NCBI GenBank assembly: GCA_034687125.1
Contig: JAQGBZ010000286.1
Location: 18,824 to 82,823 of the forward strand
Length of the DNA: 64,000 nucleotides
Source: Neelides folsomi
Taxonomy: Eukaryota > Arthropoda > Collembola > Neelipleona > Neelidae
Reading direction: 5' to 3'
The notes under the pieces are model-generated. The model saw only the letters and a program-made list of their open reading frames with translations. It was not told the origin of the DNA and did no database searches. Position numbers and translations under genes: made by a program. Shown here in pieces: positions 11,516 to 24,400 of this stretch (position 1 is the stretch's first letter; every line of letters starts with the position of its first letter).

Positions 11516-13831
11516 TTACAATGGAGCCATTCTGTGATACCAAAATCTTGCACGATAATCATCCGAACAAGTAAGAAACCCGGGAATGACACTTGCATGA
11601 ACAATTTTTCTTATTGGGCCATTGTGTCCTAAAATGAATCCAATACATCATTACCATTAGTTTAATTTCTTTTTAGGGTTTAGCTAAATCTTAATTACAA
11701 TTAAATATTTTCATATATATAAATATTTAAAGTTATATAAAATACCAAGCGATAGAAGCGTCTGTCTTGAAGCTGTCCTAGCATCCCATGCACAAAGAGA
11801 GATCGTTGCTTCATCAGGATAAATCACATATTCTTCCGTGTGATTGAAACAAGCTTGAGTTAGGAAATCTTGTTTGCCCGTAGCGCCGGCTCCAGTGTAA
11901 GCAATTAAACTTCGGTGAGTTGACAACTCCCAGAGTTTCACAAGAGAATCTTTACCAGAAGTTAAAAGATACTGAAAATAAGAAATTTGGATTAATTATT
12001 GGAATAATTAAATTAACTATAAAGAAAATTGTTTAAATTTTATACGATGATATATTATTGGGAATTTAATCCTAATTAAAAAACATTACCTTATTGTTTC
12101 TTGTAAAGGTAACTGAACCAATTTGAGTTGAATCATGTGCAACCCATGTAGTTATACAACGACTGGAAACTCCATCCCACAATTTGATCTTCCCATCGGT
12201 CGATGTAGAAGCGTACATTTTACCATCAGAGGACCAACTGAAATCGACAATTGTAATTAATTTTATTATAACTATAAAAATAATTAATTCTATTTCATTC
12301 ATTTAATAAAAGGTTAATTTTAATTATATTTAATTCAATATTTACGCCAATGATGTGATTTCTCCTTCATGATTCGATCCAGGAATTGCTCCAACATAAC
12401 ATTGTGATGTATTGATATCATACACGCGAATGGTCGGCTGTTTGGTGCCAACAGCCAAAAAATCTCCTGTGGGATGAATTGCAATTGCTTGCACTTGAGA
12501 AGATTCCTAAATAAAAATCATTAAATTAAATCATTTTATGAAGAATCAAATGAATTTTGATTCTAACCTAACAAAAACAAAATCAAACTATTTATCAATT
12601 CATTCAATTGTTTACATATAATAAACAAATAAAATAAAACTAATTGGAATCAAATCTAAGATTTAATTCTTACATTTATCACACGATAAGCTTTCTTGAC
12701 AGAAGTTCGGCTGTAGTCAAAAAGCCTAACAGTCAAATCTCTGCTTCCAGAAACGAGAATTTGCTCTCTTGGATGAAACTCAAGACACGTAACTTCGTCC
12801 TGATGGTCATAAAGTGTTCTAATGACCGGATGACCTTGGGGTTCAGAAGTGTCCATGTCAGAAGATTTGGCCAACATTCGCTCGACACTCAAGACCTTTA
12901 ATTACAAAAAAATCTAATAATTATGAATTTAACTCATTTTAATGTCACTTTCATTTTAAACAATATTTAAACATAACCGTGTTTAAACAATCTTAAACAT
13001 ATTTAAACAATATTAAGCATATTTAAACAATATTAAGCATATTTAAACAATAATAAATATATTTAAAGTGGAAATATTAAACTATTGATTTATTACCTTA
13101 ATCGAAGTATCAGCACTTCCTGTACAAACTAATTGTCCATCAGAACTAATTGCTCCAGCTCTACAAGGCCCTTTGTGTGCAGTGACATAAACAGTTTCAT
13201 ACAGAGCAGGTTCAGCGGCTTGGACCGCTGCTTCGTTGATGCTCTCAAGATCGAGTCCAGCACCCAAATGATCGAATTTAGTTGAAATGCTCGTCAACTT
13301 TGCCCCTTGACCTTAATGGAAATTGAATGTCAAATTGTTATATTTAAGAGACAAAATATTAAAGTTCATGATATAAGTTTATGATTTTTGATAATTATTA
13401 GGTCTATGAAATAAGATTATAAAATAAAGTTTTTGGTAAGTAAATATTCTGGATTTAAAAAATAATTACTCTTTTGTTCTTGTTCAAGTCCAAGAGTTAT
13501 AAGATGGACAAGACGATCTGAAGGAGGACAAGGAGAATCTGGATGTGTTTGGTTGATCATTTGAGCAGCAATTTGCTGAAATCCATCGTAGAAAAGCTGA
13601 CTGAAAGATTATAAAAAATTAATGACTATTACAAGATGAGTTAAATGACTATAATCATGATGATAATATAGTTTTAATTATAATTTTAATCATTATGTCA
13701 ATTAATTTTAAATATTATTTAGGAGAAAGCCGGTCTCACCTTATGATCAACTTATGGACCATATCACGAACTTTAACTTTATTTTTAGCGTCAGCAGTCA
13801 TTTCTGCGGCTGTTTGTTCCTTTTCCTTCAT
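11516..13831 (-). CDS. CSTF1: Cleavage stimulation factor subunit 1 (CstF-50), WD40 protein
   Basis: CstF-50 is the WD40 subunit of the nuclear cleavage stimulation factor that drives mRNA 3'-end processing (family knowledge). Eight exons: 13831-13740, 13600-13470, 13311-13097, 12895-12674, 12506-12346, 12237-12090, 11971-11746, 11628-11516, giving 435 aa; all phases agree. The human protein is 431 aa. An N-terminal dimerisation segment ([20 protein letters not shown]) is followed by WD repeats with the family phrases [77 protein letters not shown] and the terminal [13 protein letters not shown]. The gene is divergent from NDUFB5 with 313 bp between the two start codons. Essentially certain. 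Confidence 0.97.
12998..13060. repeat. 20-bp tandem repeat in CSTF1 intron 3
   Basis: Three copies of CATATTTAAACAATATTAAG, the last degenerate, about 100 bp upstream of CSTF1 exon 4 on the transcribed strand. Confidence 0.75.
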
Positions 13832-14144
13832 ATTTAAATGACGAATTATAATTAATCAGAATTAATATTTTGCAATTGATTAAATTCAATTTGAAAACTT
13901 TAAGGAATTTAAAAGCCCAAGATTGTATTGACAAAGGTAGCAGGTTTTTGTGAAATGGTCAATTTGGATGTTTCACTCCGCCCTTGTAAACTCAACAGCC
14001 ATCTACCAATTCGCGAAACACTTTTTCCTATATCTGGAATAATAAAAGAAAATAGAACTTTGGTTCGTATTTAATTTTAAGATTAAAAGCAGTTAAACTT
14101 AATCGCGTTTGTGCTTATTATGAACCTTTGAATCCGAAATCAAA
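13832..14144. promoter_or_regulatory. Bidirectional promoter region of CSTF1 and NDUFB5
   Basis: Only 313 bp separate the two divergent start codons, so both promoters and leaders must share this interval. No TATA box is clear. It contains an exon-like segment at 13915-14040 with higher GC. Confidence 0.6.
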
Positions 14145-15160
14145 ATGACTGTTTTAAGCTGCTTGAAAAATTTAAATGGTTTGAGTCAAAAAATTGTTTT
14201 AAGAGCCGCTGAGGGCCAAATTAATGCTCTTAAACTTTCAAGTAAGCCAAAATCAGATGTTTGTTTCCACTATTAAAGATTATAATTAAATATTAATTAA
14301 ATTAGAATGATCTGTAATGTAATTGTAATTGTAACCTTATTTAATTGTACTATTCATTATTTTAATTGTATTAATTATAGCATCAGCGATTAAGAATGGT
14401 GGAGGAAGAGATAAATGGTCAAGTACGCTTCAAATCCGACCTTCTCTTTATTGGTGGCAACATTACAAGGATGACCTCCACTTCTACACGATGCTTGGAC
14501 TCGTCCCAGGGCTCATTATTGTTTTCTTAACCAACGTCTTCATCGGACCTTCAACCATCCATGAAATCCCTGAAGGATACGTACCCAAGAAATGGGAATA
14601 CTATCGGGTAAAAATTAAAATTATCACAACATGATTTAATCACAATTAGCAAAACCATTATCAAAGTAGCTATTTTATTTCTCCATTCAGAACTTTAAAT
14701 AATTAAGTGTTGTTAAAATTTAATTATCTAATCAATTTTTAAATTTCCAGCACCCAATTACAAGATGGATTGCTTCCCTCAAAGACAGCAATCAGGAAAT
14801 TCACGAAAGAAATTTGTGGTACATTAACGAAGAAGACCAAAAGATGCGAATGAGGTATTGAAATAAAATACTAAAACTGCCTTTAAAAATAATTATAAAA
14901 TTAAATTAACATTTTCCCTCAAACTTTAGATTGTGTTTAACTTTAAATGTATTTTTTGTTAAAGACTCATGCATTGGAAAGTTATGCGATTGATGAGGGA
15001 ACGCGGAGATTATCCTAACTATTACGGAACCGATGCAAAGGTAGGATCAATCGCCCGAATGTTCAGGGAACAAATGGACGAAATGCACCACGGAACTGCG
15101 GGATATGCATCACGAACGGAAGACACTTTCTACCATTCTGGGTCTACTAAAAGTCCTTAA
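14145..15160 (+). CDS. NDUFB5: NADH dehydrogenase (ubiquinone) 1 beta subcomplex subunit 5 (SGDH)
   Basis: An accessory subunit of the membrane arm of mitochondrial complex I (family knowledge). Four exons: 14145-14241, 14381-14607, 14751-14854, 14965-15160, giving 207 aa; phases agree. The N-terminus (MTVLSCLKNLNGLSQKIVLR) is basic, as for a presequence. A single membrane segment, YTMLGLVPGLIIVFLTNVFI, is followed by the family signature [20 protein letters not shown] and WIASL. The C-terminal part keeps the MRLMRERGDYPNYYGTDAK block. AATAAA follows 118 nt after the stop. It faces PDE6D tail to tail. Confidence 0.95.
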
Positions 15161-16120
15161 CGAAATTGATCATTTTAGTCAAAATATTATGTATAACGCC
15201 TTAATTAGTTCATTTTATTGACCTCAGTTAAAATTGTTACAATTGCTAATGTGAATCCATCTGTGTAAATTGATGAAAATAAATGGTTTTGTTAGTGAGG
15301 ATCTCTCGTGTTTTTATTTATCTGGATTTATTAACTGAGAACATTTTAATAGTCTTTAATACTTCATACTGCACTATTCTATCGAATTGGTTAAATAGGA
15401 TATTTACAATAAGTTCTAATTTACAAATACTATTTAACTATTTAATATTGATTTAAATTTAACTAACAATTAAATTATTTTAAAGATATCGAATAACTGC
15501 AGAAGTAAATTATTCATTTACTGAATAATGCAGAACAAGGATAAATGTAAAAATGTGCAAATTAACATTTAATGTGAAAAAGTAAATTACTTATAACATT
15601 TAATAATTATAACTTTTAACGACATTAATTAACATTAACTTTAACTACTACTACATTAACAATAGCCTACAAAATTCCTATATTTGAGATTTTATATTCA
15701 TAAATCATTGTGTAAAAAAGATGGTGAATTTTATAATAAACGTAAGGTTTAATTACATTAGATTTGAATAGTGCAATTGTGTGTAATTTAAAATTATCAT
15801 TAGTTAATTATTAATTATAATTAATTAATTTTTGCTTTCAAGTTAATAGGTAATAAAAGGTATTTAGAATAAGTTATTTTGAAACAAGGTCTTTTCTTAA
15901 CTATTGGAATCACGATTTCCATTTCAGCTCATTCTTAAAATCGGTGCATTGTAAGAAAAAGTTTAAAATGGATAATTTGTAAATATTAACTAACATTAAG
16001 ATAATTGTTATAATGTTAACTATAATAATGTTAGAATCACAGCTATTAAATAAGGCAATACCTTTAAGTTGACTTAAATTAATCTTTCTCCAAAAGAACT
16101 ATAATTAAAAGTAGCCTTCG
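15161..16120. other. Convergent 3' flanks of NDUFB5 and PDE6D
   Basis: 960 bp of AT-rich sequence between two converging genes. It holds 3' UTRs and no supportable coding or RNA gene. Confidence 0.5.
15278..15283 (+). terminator. Poly(A) signal for NDUFB5
   Basis: AATAAA, 118 nt downstream of the NDUFB5 stop and followed by a GT-rich stretch. Confidence 0.6.
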
Positions 16121-17417
<1,297 letters not shown>

Positions 17418-17453
17418 GTGTAAAACTTGAGGATTGAATGAATCAGAGCAATC

Positions 17454-18409
17454 CTGTAAATTCCATTTTTAATTTCAAGATTGACTGACGAACCTTCTGG
17501 GAAAATGATCAATAAAAGGTTAAAGATATCCTGAGACAAATTCCTCAATATTAGAAAAGAAGTTAAACATAATCTAAATCTAATAAAATAATGAAATGAA
17601 TCTTGATTATTTACTTACCCAATTTAAGTAAATTGTAATTAGCTTAAGTCGATTAATAAATTTTAAAGAGGAATTGAATCGAGGTCCAGCGGAGTAATAA
17701 TTTGTATGTAGGTTAATCGAATGGATGAAGAAATCGAAGTGAGGGCGAAACACAGAAAGTGATGGCTGAAGAAATAAAAGATATAGAATTAAGGTTCACT
17801 CATGTGTTAACTCACAAATGTGAATATAACGTATAGAAACTCACTTGATATTTTCTTAATACGAAGACGGAATCGGAAACTTCGGCTGCGCCGTTCAAAC
17901 TTCAATTCCTTCTGTTGCTTTTCCGCACAATTTCGATCTCCGATCCAAAACTCAAATTTTGCAGCTGTTTTGGCTCAGGAAGATCTGGCGCTTTTAATAG
18001 GTCCGTGAAGGAGCTGACGTAGAAAGAAGTAAATGCGAATATGATGGCTAACTACGTTTGATTACAAACAACCCTCAAGAACTTTAATAACTTACATAAT
18101 TAAATTTAAAGTGAATCGAATTTAAAATACTGTACAGTCAAACTTAATTTGAGTTACTCAAATCTGAGCATTTCTTTTTTGAACCTCAATTTACTTTATT
18201 TGGAAAAGTTGGGATTTTACAATAAAGGTAAAAGATTTTAAATTGGTAATTGGAACACCTTTAGTTAATTAATTAAATTAAATTCTCTGGCTCTATTGAA
18301 ATCGATGTCTTTGTAAATATTATAGGATTTGTTCGCCACTGATAAAACCTGGAAAAGAAAAATTACAGTTCAAAATCTCATCCAGCCTTGAGCCTAAAAA
18401 ATAATCGGA
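17454..18409. promoter_or_regulatory. Shared upstream region of PDE6D and MMADHC
   Basis: The divergent genes' leaders lie here. The block at about 17835-18010 is GC-richer, lacks ATG on the minus strand and ends in a donor-like ATATCAA|GTGAGT, fitting a PDE6D noncoding first exon. The plus side leads into the MMADHC ATG at 18410. Confidence 0.5.
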
Positions 18410-20467
18410 ATGGCTAATAGGGTAAGGAAAGATTTATTTTTATTTTTATTATAATTAATTCCAATTTGTTCATATTAATGTTTAACTATTGTGAAAATAA
18501 TTAACATCTGGAAGCATTAAGGTTAAAGGTTTAGTTCCCATTAAAGGCCCATTGTGATATTAATCCAATTTTAACGCCATTTGATATGATATTTCGTCAT
18601 TTATATTTGGTATACTTATTAAATTAAGCATTTATATCAAGGGAATTAGACATATATCTTCATATCCCAATTATCCCATTCAAACTAATTAATAATAACT
18701 TGAAGGACATGTTGTTGTTTAATTGAGATCGTATGACTTTAACTAACTAGAGCTTAACTAACTAGGCTTAAACTTAAAGTAATGAATGCTTAATTGTTTA
18801 ACTGGGTTGAATCTTAAATCTTAATGATAGAGGACTTCCTCATTTAGCAATTAGATTTAATCATTTTCATTTTTTTCAGCTCTTTTCTCCAAGTGCGCAA
18901 AAATTTGGAGTTCTTGGACGGAAGCTTCAGACGGCCTTAACTGCAGAAAGTGTTAAAAATTACTCTAATCAAAGTTGGAGAAAAAAGAATACTTATGTTG
19001 AACAGGTGCTATTTGGACATTTAGGTAAAAAACAGTTTAATTAAATTCTTTAATTAACTTATTCGCATCATATCATAATATTAAAATCATAATTAAGTTA
19101 ATTGTAATATTTATTATATTTATAGTAAGTTGCTTTTGTTGATTTTTCTTTTTTAATTATTTATAGTCAGTTATAGGCATTCATAATTTAAATGTTTTGT
19201 AATGTTAATTATTAATTACAGATAAACAACCAACAACAGTTTGGCCAGATCCCAATTTAGGATGTTTAGGGCCAAAAGATAATCGATTTGCCCTTCCCGG
19301 TAACGTCGGTCTTAACGGTTCATTGTTGCCCAAAAGCGAAGAAGCCTCAAGCGAGCAAATCGAATCAGATAGAAAGCTATTACATGCCGAACTCAAATTT
19401 TGGCATACTTTATGCGAAGCCCCAACAAGCTACAAGCGCCAAATCGACGTAAGACATGCTTTTGATTTCAATTGTTAAAATTTTCATTCCTTTCTTTTAA
19501 TATTGAATTTCTTTCATTTTATTCCCTTTAATAAACTTTAATTGTTTAATCCTAATTCGAGATTATCGAGATTCAATAAATCTGAAAGTGAGTGTTTTCT
19601 TAGATATTGAGACAGCACGAAGAAGTGGACAAGATTGAAATGGACCAATTAGCCGAAATTGAGAAAAAATTCAACCAAGAAGATGGAAATTTTAGATTTG
19701 AGAGCGAAGCTCTTGAATGCATTGCGAATGATTGTCCATCGCTTTTGCGTCGAGGTCAGTTTTAGATTTATCTTTTCTAATTATCAATTTTCTAATAAAA
19801 TTACAGTTATTTCAGGTAATGTAAATCTCGATTAAATAATTAAAATAATAATAAACACAATAAAATTTAATTATGATTTTGGCGTTCATTTGGAATTTGT
19901 AGAAGTTGCCGAGATGTTTAGTCTCCCCGAAATGGCTGATAAGAAGAACGGACCTCTTACAGCAATCACTGTCTGTCAAAAGAGTAAATTCGACATGAGT
20001 TCATGGAGTGATCTCATTGAAGATGAACGAGATAAACTTATGGAAAACGTAAATTTAATTAACATTTAACATTATTATCATTGAAGAATAATTTACTTTT
20101 TAATTAATTGAATGTTTAAATAATATTTTATGTTATTTTATTTTTTCAATAGTTTGTCGATGCTGGAAAGGCAATTTGTATGTCGCTCCAAGGAAAGGGA
20201 ATGTGGGCGGATTTCATCGACCCCGGGTCAGGTCGTCCGTTCTTTGGGAACTACACAAACCTCACGTTTTTCGAAACTGATGAACGATATCGTCATCTCG
20301 GATTTGAAATCCTCGATCTTGGATGCTGCAAAGTGATTTCGCACCACAAATGGGGAACTCACTCCTTTGTTGGAACCATTTTCACATCGGCCAACCACGA
20401 CTGTCGATTTTTGGAAGAAATTCTCCAATCAACGAATGATGCTTTGGTCAACAAACCTTCGGAATAA
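18410..20467 (+). CDS. MMADHC: MMADHC (cblD), mitochondrial/cytosolic cobalamin trafficking protein
   Basis: MMADHC partitions cobalamin between cytosolic methionine synthase and mitochondrial methylmalonyl-CoA mutase (family knowledge). Six exons: 18410-18421, 18880-19024, 19222-19448, 19604-19754, 19903-20048, 20153-20467, giving 331 aa; phases agree. The first exon codes only MANR. The N-terminal about 60 residues are basic and Ser/Thr-rich, fitting a presequence. Family landmarks are [51 protein letters not shown] and the nitroreductase-like C-terminal domain with [53 protein letters not shown] and [10 protein letters not shown]. The divergent middle linker ([20 protein letters not shown]) is longer than in vertebrates. 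Confidence 0.97.
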
Positions 20468-20879
20468 CTAGACTGACAAAATTAGTTAGAATTCTCTATT
20501 TAAAATTCAAGTAAATTTGAACTGTGGGATTATTAAACATAAAATCACACAAGAATAAAAGAACATCAAAATAACTAAATATGCTTGCGTATCTTTTCTA
20601 TTAAGGATAATAATATTCATTCTGTATGCAAGTAAAGAAAATAAATTATATTTAATTTTCAAAATTGTTATTATTAAAACTCCATCTTATTAAAATCCAT
20701 ACAAGATAATTTCAATTATAAATAGTAAATTAGTAATATTTAACTAAATGGGTATTTAACTATTAATAATAATATAAGGATTTTATTAATAATGGGTAAA
20801 ATTCCATTTAATGAGTTTAGAGATAAATGTGAAAATCATAAGGAATTCTCGTATGAAGATAATTTATGTTTGTAAGCCT
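20468..20879. other. Convergent 3' flanks of MMADHC and CPVL
   Basis: 412 bp of AT-rich sequence holding the 3' UTRs of the two converging genes. Nothing else is recognised. Confidence 0.5.
20554..20559 (+). terminator. Poly(A) signal for MMADHC
   Basis: AATAAA, 87 nt after the MMADHC stop codon. Confidence 0.55.
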
Positions 20880-23179
20880 TTAGGCAAATGCCTTCCCGGA
20901 AGTGAACCGATTGATCATGTCAAAACTTTGTTTGGGAACATCGTACGGGATTATGTGGCCGGCTCTCCGGACGAGGAGATGTGTCAAACTCTTGGCACTT
21001 TTTACATATCCGGCTACATCTCCACCAAATCTCCAGATTTTTCGTTCTGCACTTGCAAACTTCTCAGCTCCGACCCAACTCAAGTGGCGGAGGAAATTAT
21101 CAGTATTTGTATTTGCAACAATGATGTCTAATTGGCCACTGTAGATGAGAACTTTATATAAATTGGTGTTGAGCAATTCTTCTATCAAAGGCTTCACAGA
21201 TTGGTACATGTCTTCTTGTAGGAAGGTTTCGACCTTAAAAATAATTAATAATAACATTCATTAAAATACATAATCATTTTAATTAACTTAAAGTCATAGG
21301 ATGAATTTTAAAATTACTTAAATTTAAAAGTATTGTTAAATAATTTAATAGTTTGGTAGATGATTTAATATTAGTATTTGAAATTACTTTTGTTCCTTCA
21401 TCATAAGTGATATTTCCAACATGGATTGACCTATAAATTCAAATTACGATTTATATAAATTCAAAATCATAAATATTTATATATTATCAATTGCAAAGTA
21501 TTATAAAAGTTAGTTAAATAAGTATAGTTAGTTAAGTATAATTAAATCTTAAATTACATTCTAGAAGAGTCGAGTTGAACAAATTTTGAATAATAACCAA
21601 AAGCTGGTGGATCTTTTGTAATGAGAATATTGAAATAGAAATCGAGTCCCGTAGCGTTTTTAAAATACGAAGGACCTCCGCTTAAATCCCCATCAAGTAA
21701 AACGTCAATTACCTATTAATTAAAAATGAAAAAATTATAGTGATTTGCAATCCATTGACAATTTAGGTTAGGTTAGGTTAGAATCAACGTCATAGAATAT
21801 CATTTAACATGATTTAAGATTAGAACTTTATGGATAATATAAACTGTAGGTTTTGGACCTCAGCAGCTTTTTTGAACTGTTTATTGTTTATCAAATCTCT
21901 CGCTCGTTTCTCTTCCTTGTTAAAATATTCTTTCCCGGTCATGTCCAACAACCCGACATTGTAAAGATAATCGCCATAATTGAGCATGGAAACCGGATCT
22001 GAAAATCCGTCGCCGATTGCCATCCCTTTCAGATTGATCCTTATTGGGGGATTGTTTTGATTCTCTTTATGGATCTTGTAAGAAATTGCTGGAACGTATT
22101 TTCCTAATTAACAACCAAAATATTTAAAATCGAATGATTCGAACACTTTATTTATATTAATATTATTTAATATAAAATATACTTAATTGTTGATTTGTAG
22201 TAATGAAGGATGAAATGGAGTTAATTTTAATGAAATGAGATTAATATTAAATTAATTATTCAAATTACCTGCATAAGATTCTCCAGTCATATAAAAATCA
22301 TTTGATTGATATTCCGGAAAAAGAGTGAAAAATTGAACGATTGCACTGTAAAGATCCCTTGCGACATCTTCTTCATTTCTTGCATAGCCATTATCGTTCT
22401 TCGTAAAGCTGAACCCTAATTGAGAAAATCATTTTCACTTGAGAAAATTTCTTTTCAATCTTGACCCATTAAAGTTAATTATCTGTGAAAGGGAGATAAA
22501 AACAAGATTGGATTAAGCATTTACCAGTGCCAACAGGATTGTCGAAATAAATGACATTGTGAGTGAGGGCCCATGAAGTTGTTCTTAAACTAATATCAAG
22601 AGCTTCGTTCAGAACAAATGGACCGTTCTCGACAAAAAGACCGAAAAGGGAAGATCCGCCTGGTCCTCCTTGCAACCAAACCAAAACTGGAGCTTTTTCA
22701 CGATTGTACTAAGAAATTTAAAGTGAGTGAAAAATTATAAATTCTTTTATTTATATAAATTAAATTAAACAAATTGAATAATTAGACAAATTATTAATTT
22801 ATAATGATAAGACTTTATAACATTTAGTCAAAATTTATAATAATTAGACAAATTAAATATTTATAATAATTAGTTATAGAATAGAGTTAAAACTTACAGC
22901 AGCAGGAAAGAACCAAAAGAACATGTTTGAGCCGTAGGTTGAATTTGCTGTTAAATATCCGCTGTAGCTGATGACCTCGGTCATATTTTGAACCAAACAT
23001 AATTCCTGGGCTTCTGCAATTCTCCCTTCCGAAATAAAAGGCGTTAAAAACAGCGGTTCCCCGACATTTCCCAACGGGGTGGTTCTTTTGATTGGTTTCG
23101 GGTAGATGTTTTTGTGCAAAAAGGCAAATGATGAGGAGAATAAAAATGCCAAGATGAGAAAAGGAGATACGCGAACCAT
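20880..23179 (-). CDS. CPVL: Serine carboxypeptidase, vitellogenic carboxypeptidase-like (peptidase S10)
   Basis: A secreted or lysosomal serine carboxypeptidase that removes C-terminal residues (family S10, alpha/beta-hydrolase fold). Seven exons: 23179-22898, 22708-22525, 22415-22269, 22103-21859, 21712-21558, 21430-21388, 21233-20880, giving 469 aa; phases agree and the length is normal for the family. A signal peptide (MVRVSPFLILAFLFSSSFAF) starts the protein. The oxyanion/substrate motif VWLQGGPGGSSLFGLFVENG and NVIYFDNPVGTG follow. The nucleophile Ser lies in GESYAGKYVP, with GESYAG split by an intron. The acidic member is in YSGQLDIIVA and the His in RRAGHIIPYDVP. Several N-glycosylation sites (NMT, NST, NAT, NIT) are present. 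It is probably intact and active. Intron 4 contains a TTAGG tract. Confidence 0.96.
21763..21781 (+). repeat. Interstitial TTAGG telomere-like tract in CPVL intron
   Basis: About 3.5 perfect copies of TTAGG, the telomere repeat of most arthropods, lie in the intron between CPVL exons 4 and 5. It is short and may be chance or a repair scar. Confidence 0.7.
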
Positions 23180-24091
23180 TTTTGCTCCTTTGTCTTTCCT
23201 CTCTCAGCTTCCCAACCACACTGACAAAACCAAAGACCTTTTGTCCCTCTAAAGCTAAATGAAGTGTGGGAGTCAAAGTCAAAAGCCTCTTAAAAATATT
23301 TCAACCTCAGCTTCATATAAACGTAATATAAACCTATACATGTACATAAAATATTTATAAATGTCACATGTTAGGTATTACTATAAGTATAAGTATTCCT
23401 ATAAGTGTGGTATTTCTACCATTAAATATAATTCTCATGTAAAGATAACATAGGTCAAACTTTTCTAACCTCACTTGCATGAGCTGAATGAACCGACGAT
23501 GACAGATAGTGTTTTATTTACATAAGGCATAAAAATAAATACTTAAATAACAATATTATTATAAGTACGATACATGTACTATACAAATAGTTTATGGTTA
23601 GTGTTTAGTATTTAAAACAATATATTATATGGGTATATTAAATTATGGATTTTTTAAGCTCATTATCTTGGCCACATTGGTCATAGTCTTCTGACTAAAT
23701 TTATACATGACATTTGTAATGAATAATCCTAGGTACTTGCATTATCCATTTTACCACATTGCATTGAGATTTAAAATTAGTTTTAGATTTAATTTATTAA
23801 CATGTATACATTATACTTGTAATAAAATACTACAATGGACACTACGATGTAGGTTTAAATAAATGTTATTTAAATGTACGAGGATTGGGATTTAAAGTTT
23901 TAATTTAAAATTTTTAAAAATAGCGGGTCAGGCAGTATCTAGTCCAACTGTAATAAAATTGGCATAATTTAGTCTAGTTCATTGGTTCATTATGTATTAA
24001 ATGGTGGTGAATGATGTAAATTGAGTTAAATGGAGGGAAATTGTGTCTTGGGAATTTTGTTCCTTGATGTCTCGGCCGGTGAGGGGCGGAT
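23180..24091. promoter_or_regulatory. Divergent upstream region of CPVL and RNF207
   Basis: It is AT-rich, with the CPVL leader at 23180-23290. There is no coding evidence. A TATA box for the plus-strand gene begins at 24092. Confidence 0.45.
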
Positions 24092-24099
24092 TATAAAAA
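24092..24099 (+). promoter_or_regulatory. TATA box of RNF207
   Basis: TATAAAAAG in a GC-rich context at the boundary where composition shifts from AT-rich to the GC-rich 24100-24480 leader. It lies about 300 nt before the ATG. A start site near 24120-24125 would be expected. Confidence 0.55.
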
Positions 24100-24400
24100 G
24101 GAAGGATTTGTGTGGAAGTGTATTCTATTAGTAGGTCGGGTGGGGATCCTGGATTCGGATCTCTCCCGTTCTCGGGGATTCCTTTCCCTCGTCTTTGTTT
24201 CTCGGAGAAAGTGGAATTCTGCACATGCTTTCCTTCCCCATGCTTTCCCCTCCCGTACTCCTCAAATTGGGCTCACCATCCGGGAGGATTTCCAGTCCAC
24301 ATTTGGCCCTCGCGCCGTCGTCCTCCTCCCGTTTTCGGATTCGGATCCAGCGGTGTGTTCCCGGTGAGTGTTCCGCATGGGCTAGCAGGGGACGGGTCGG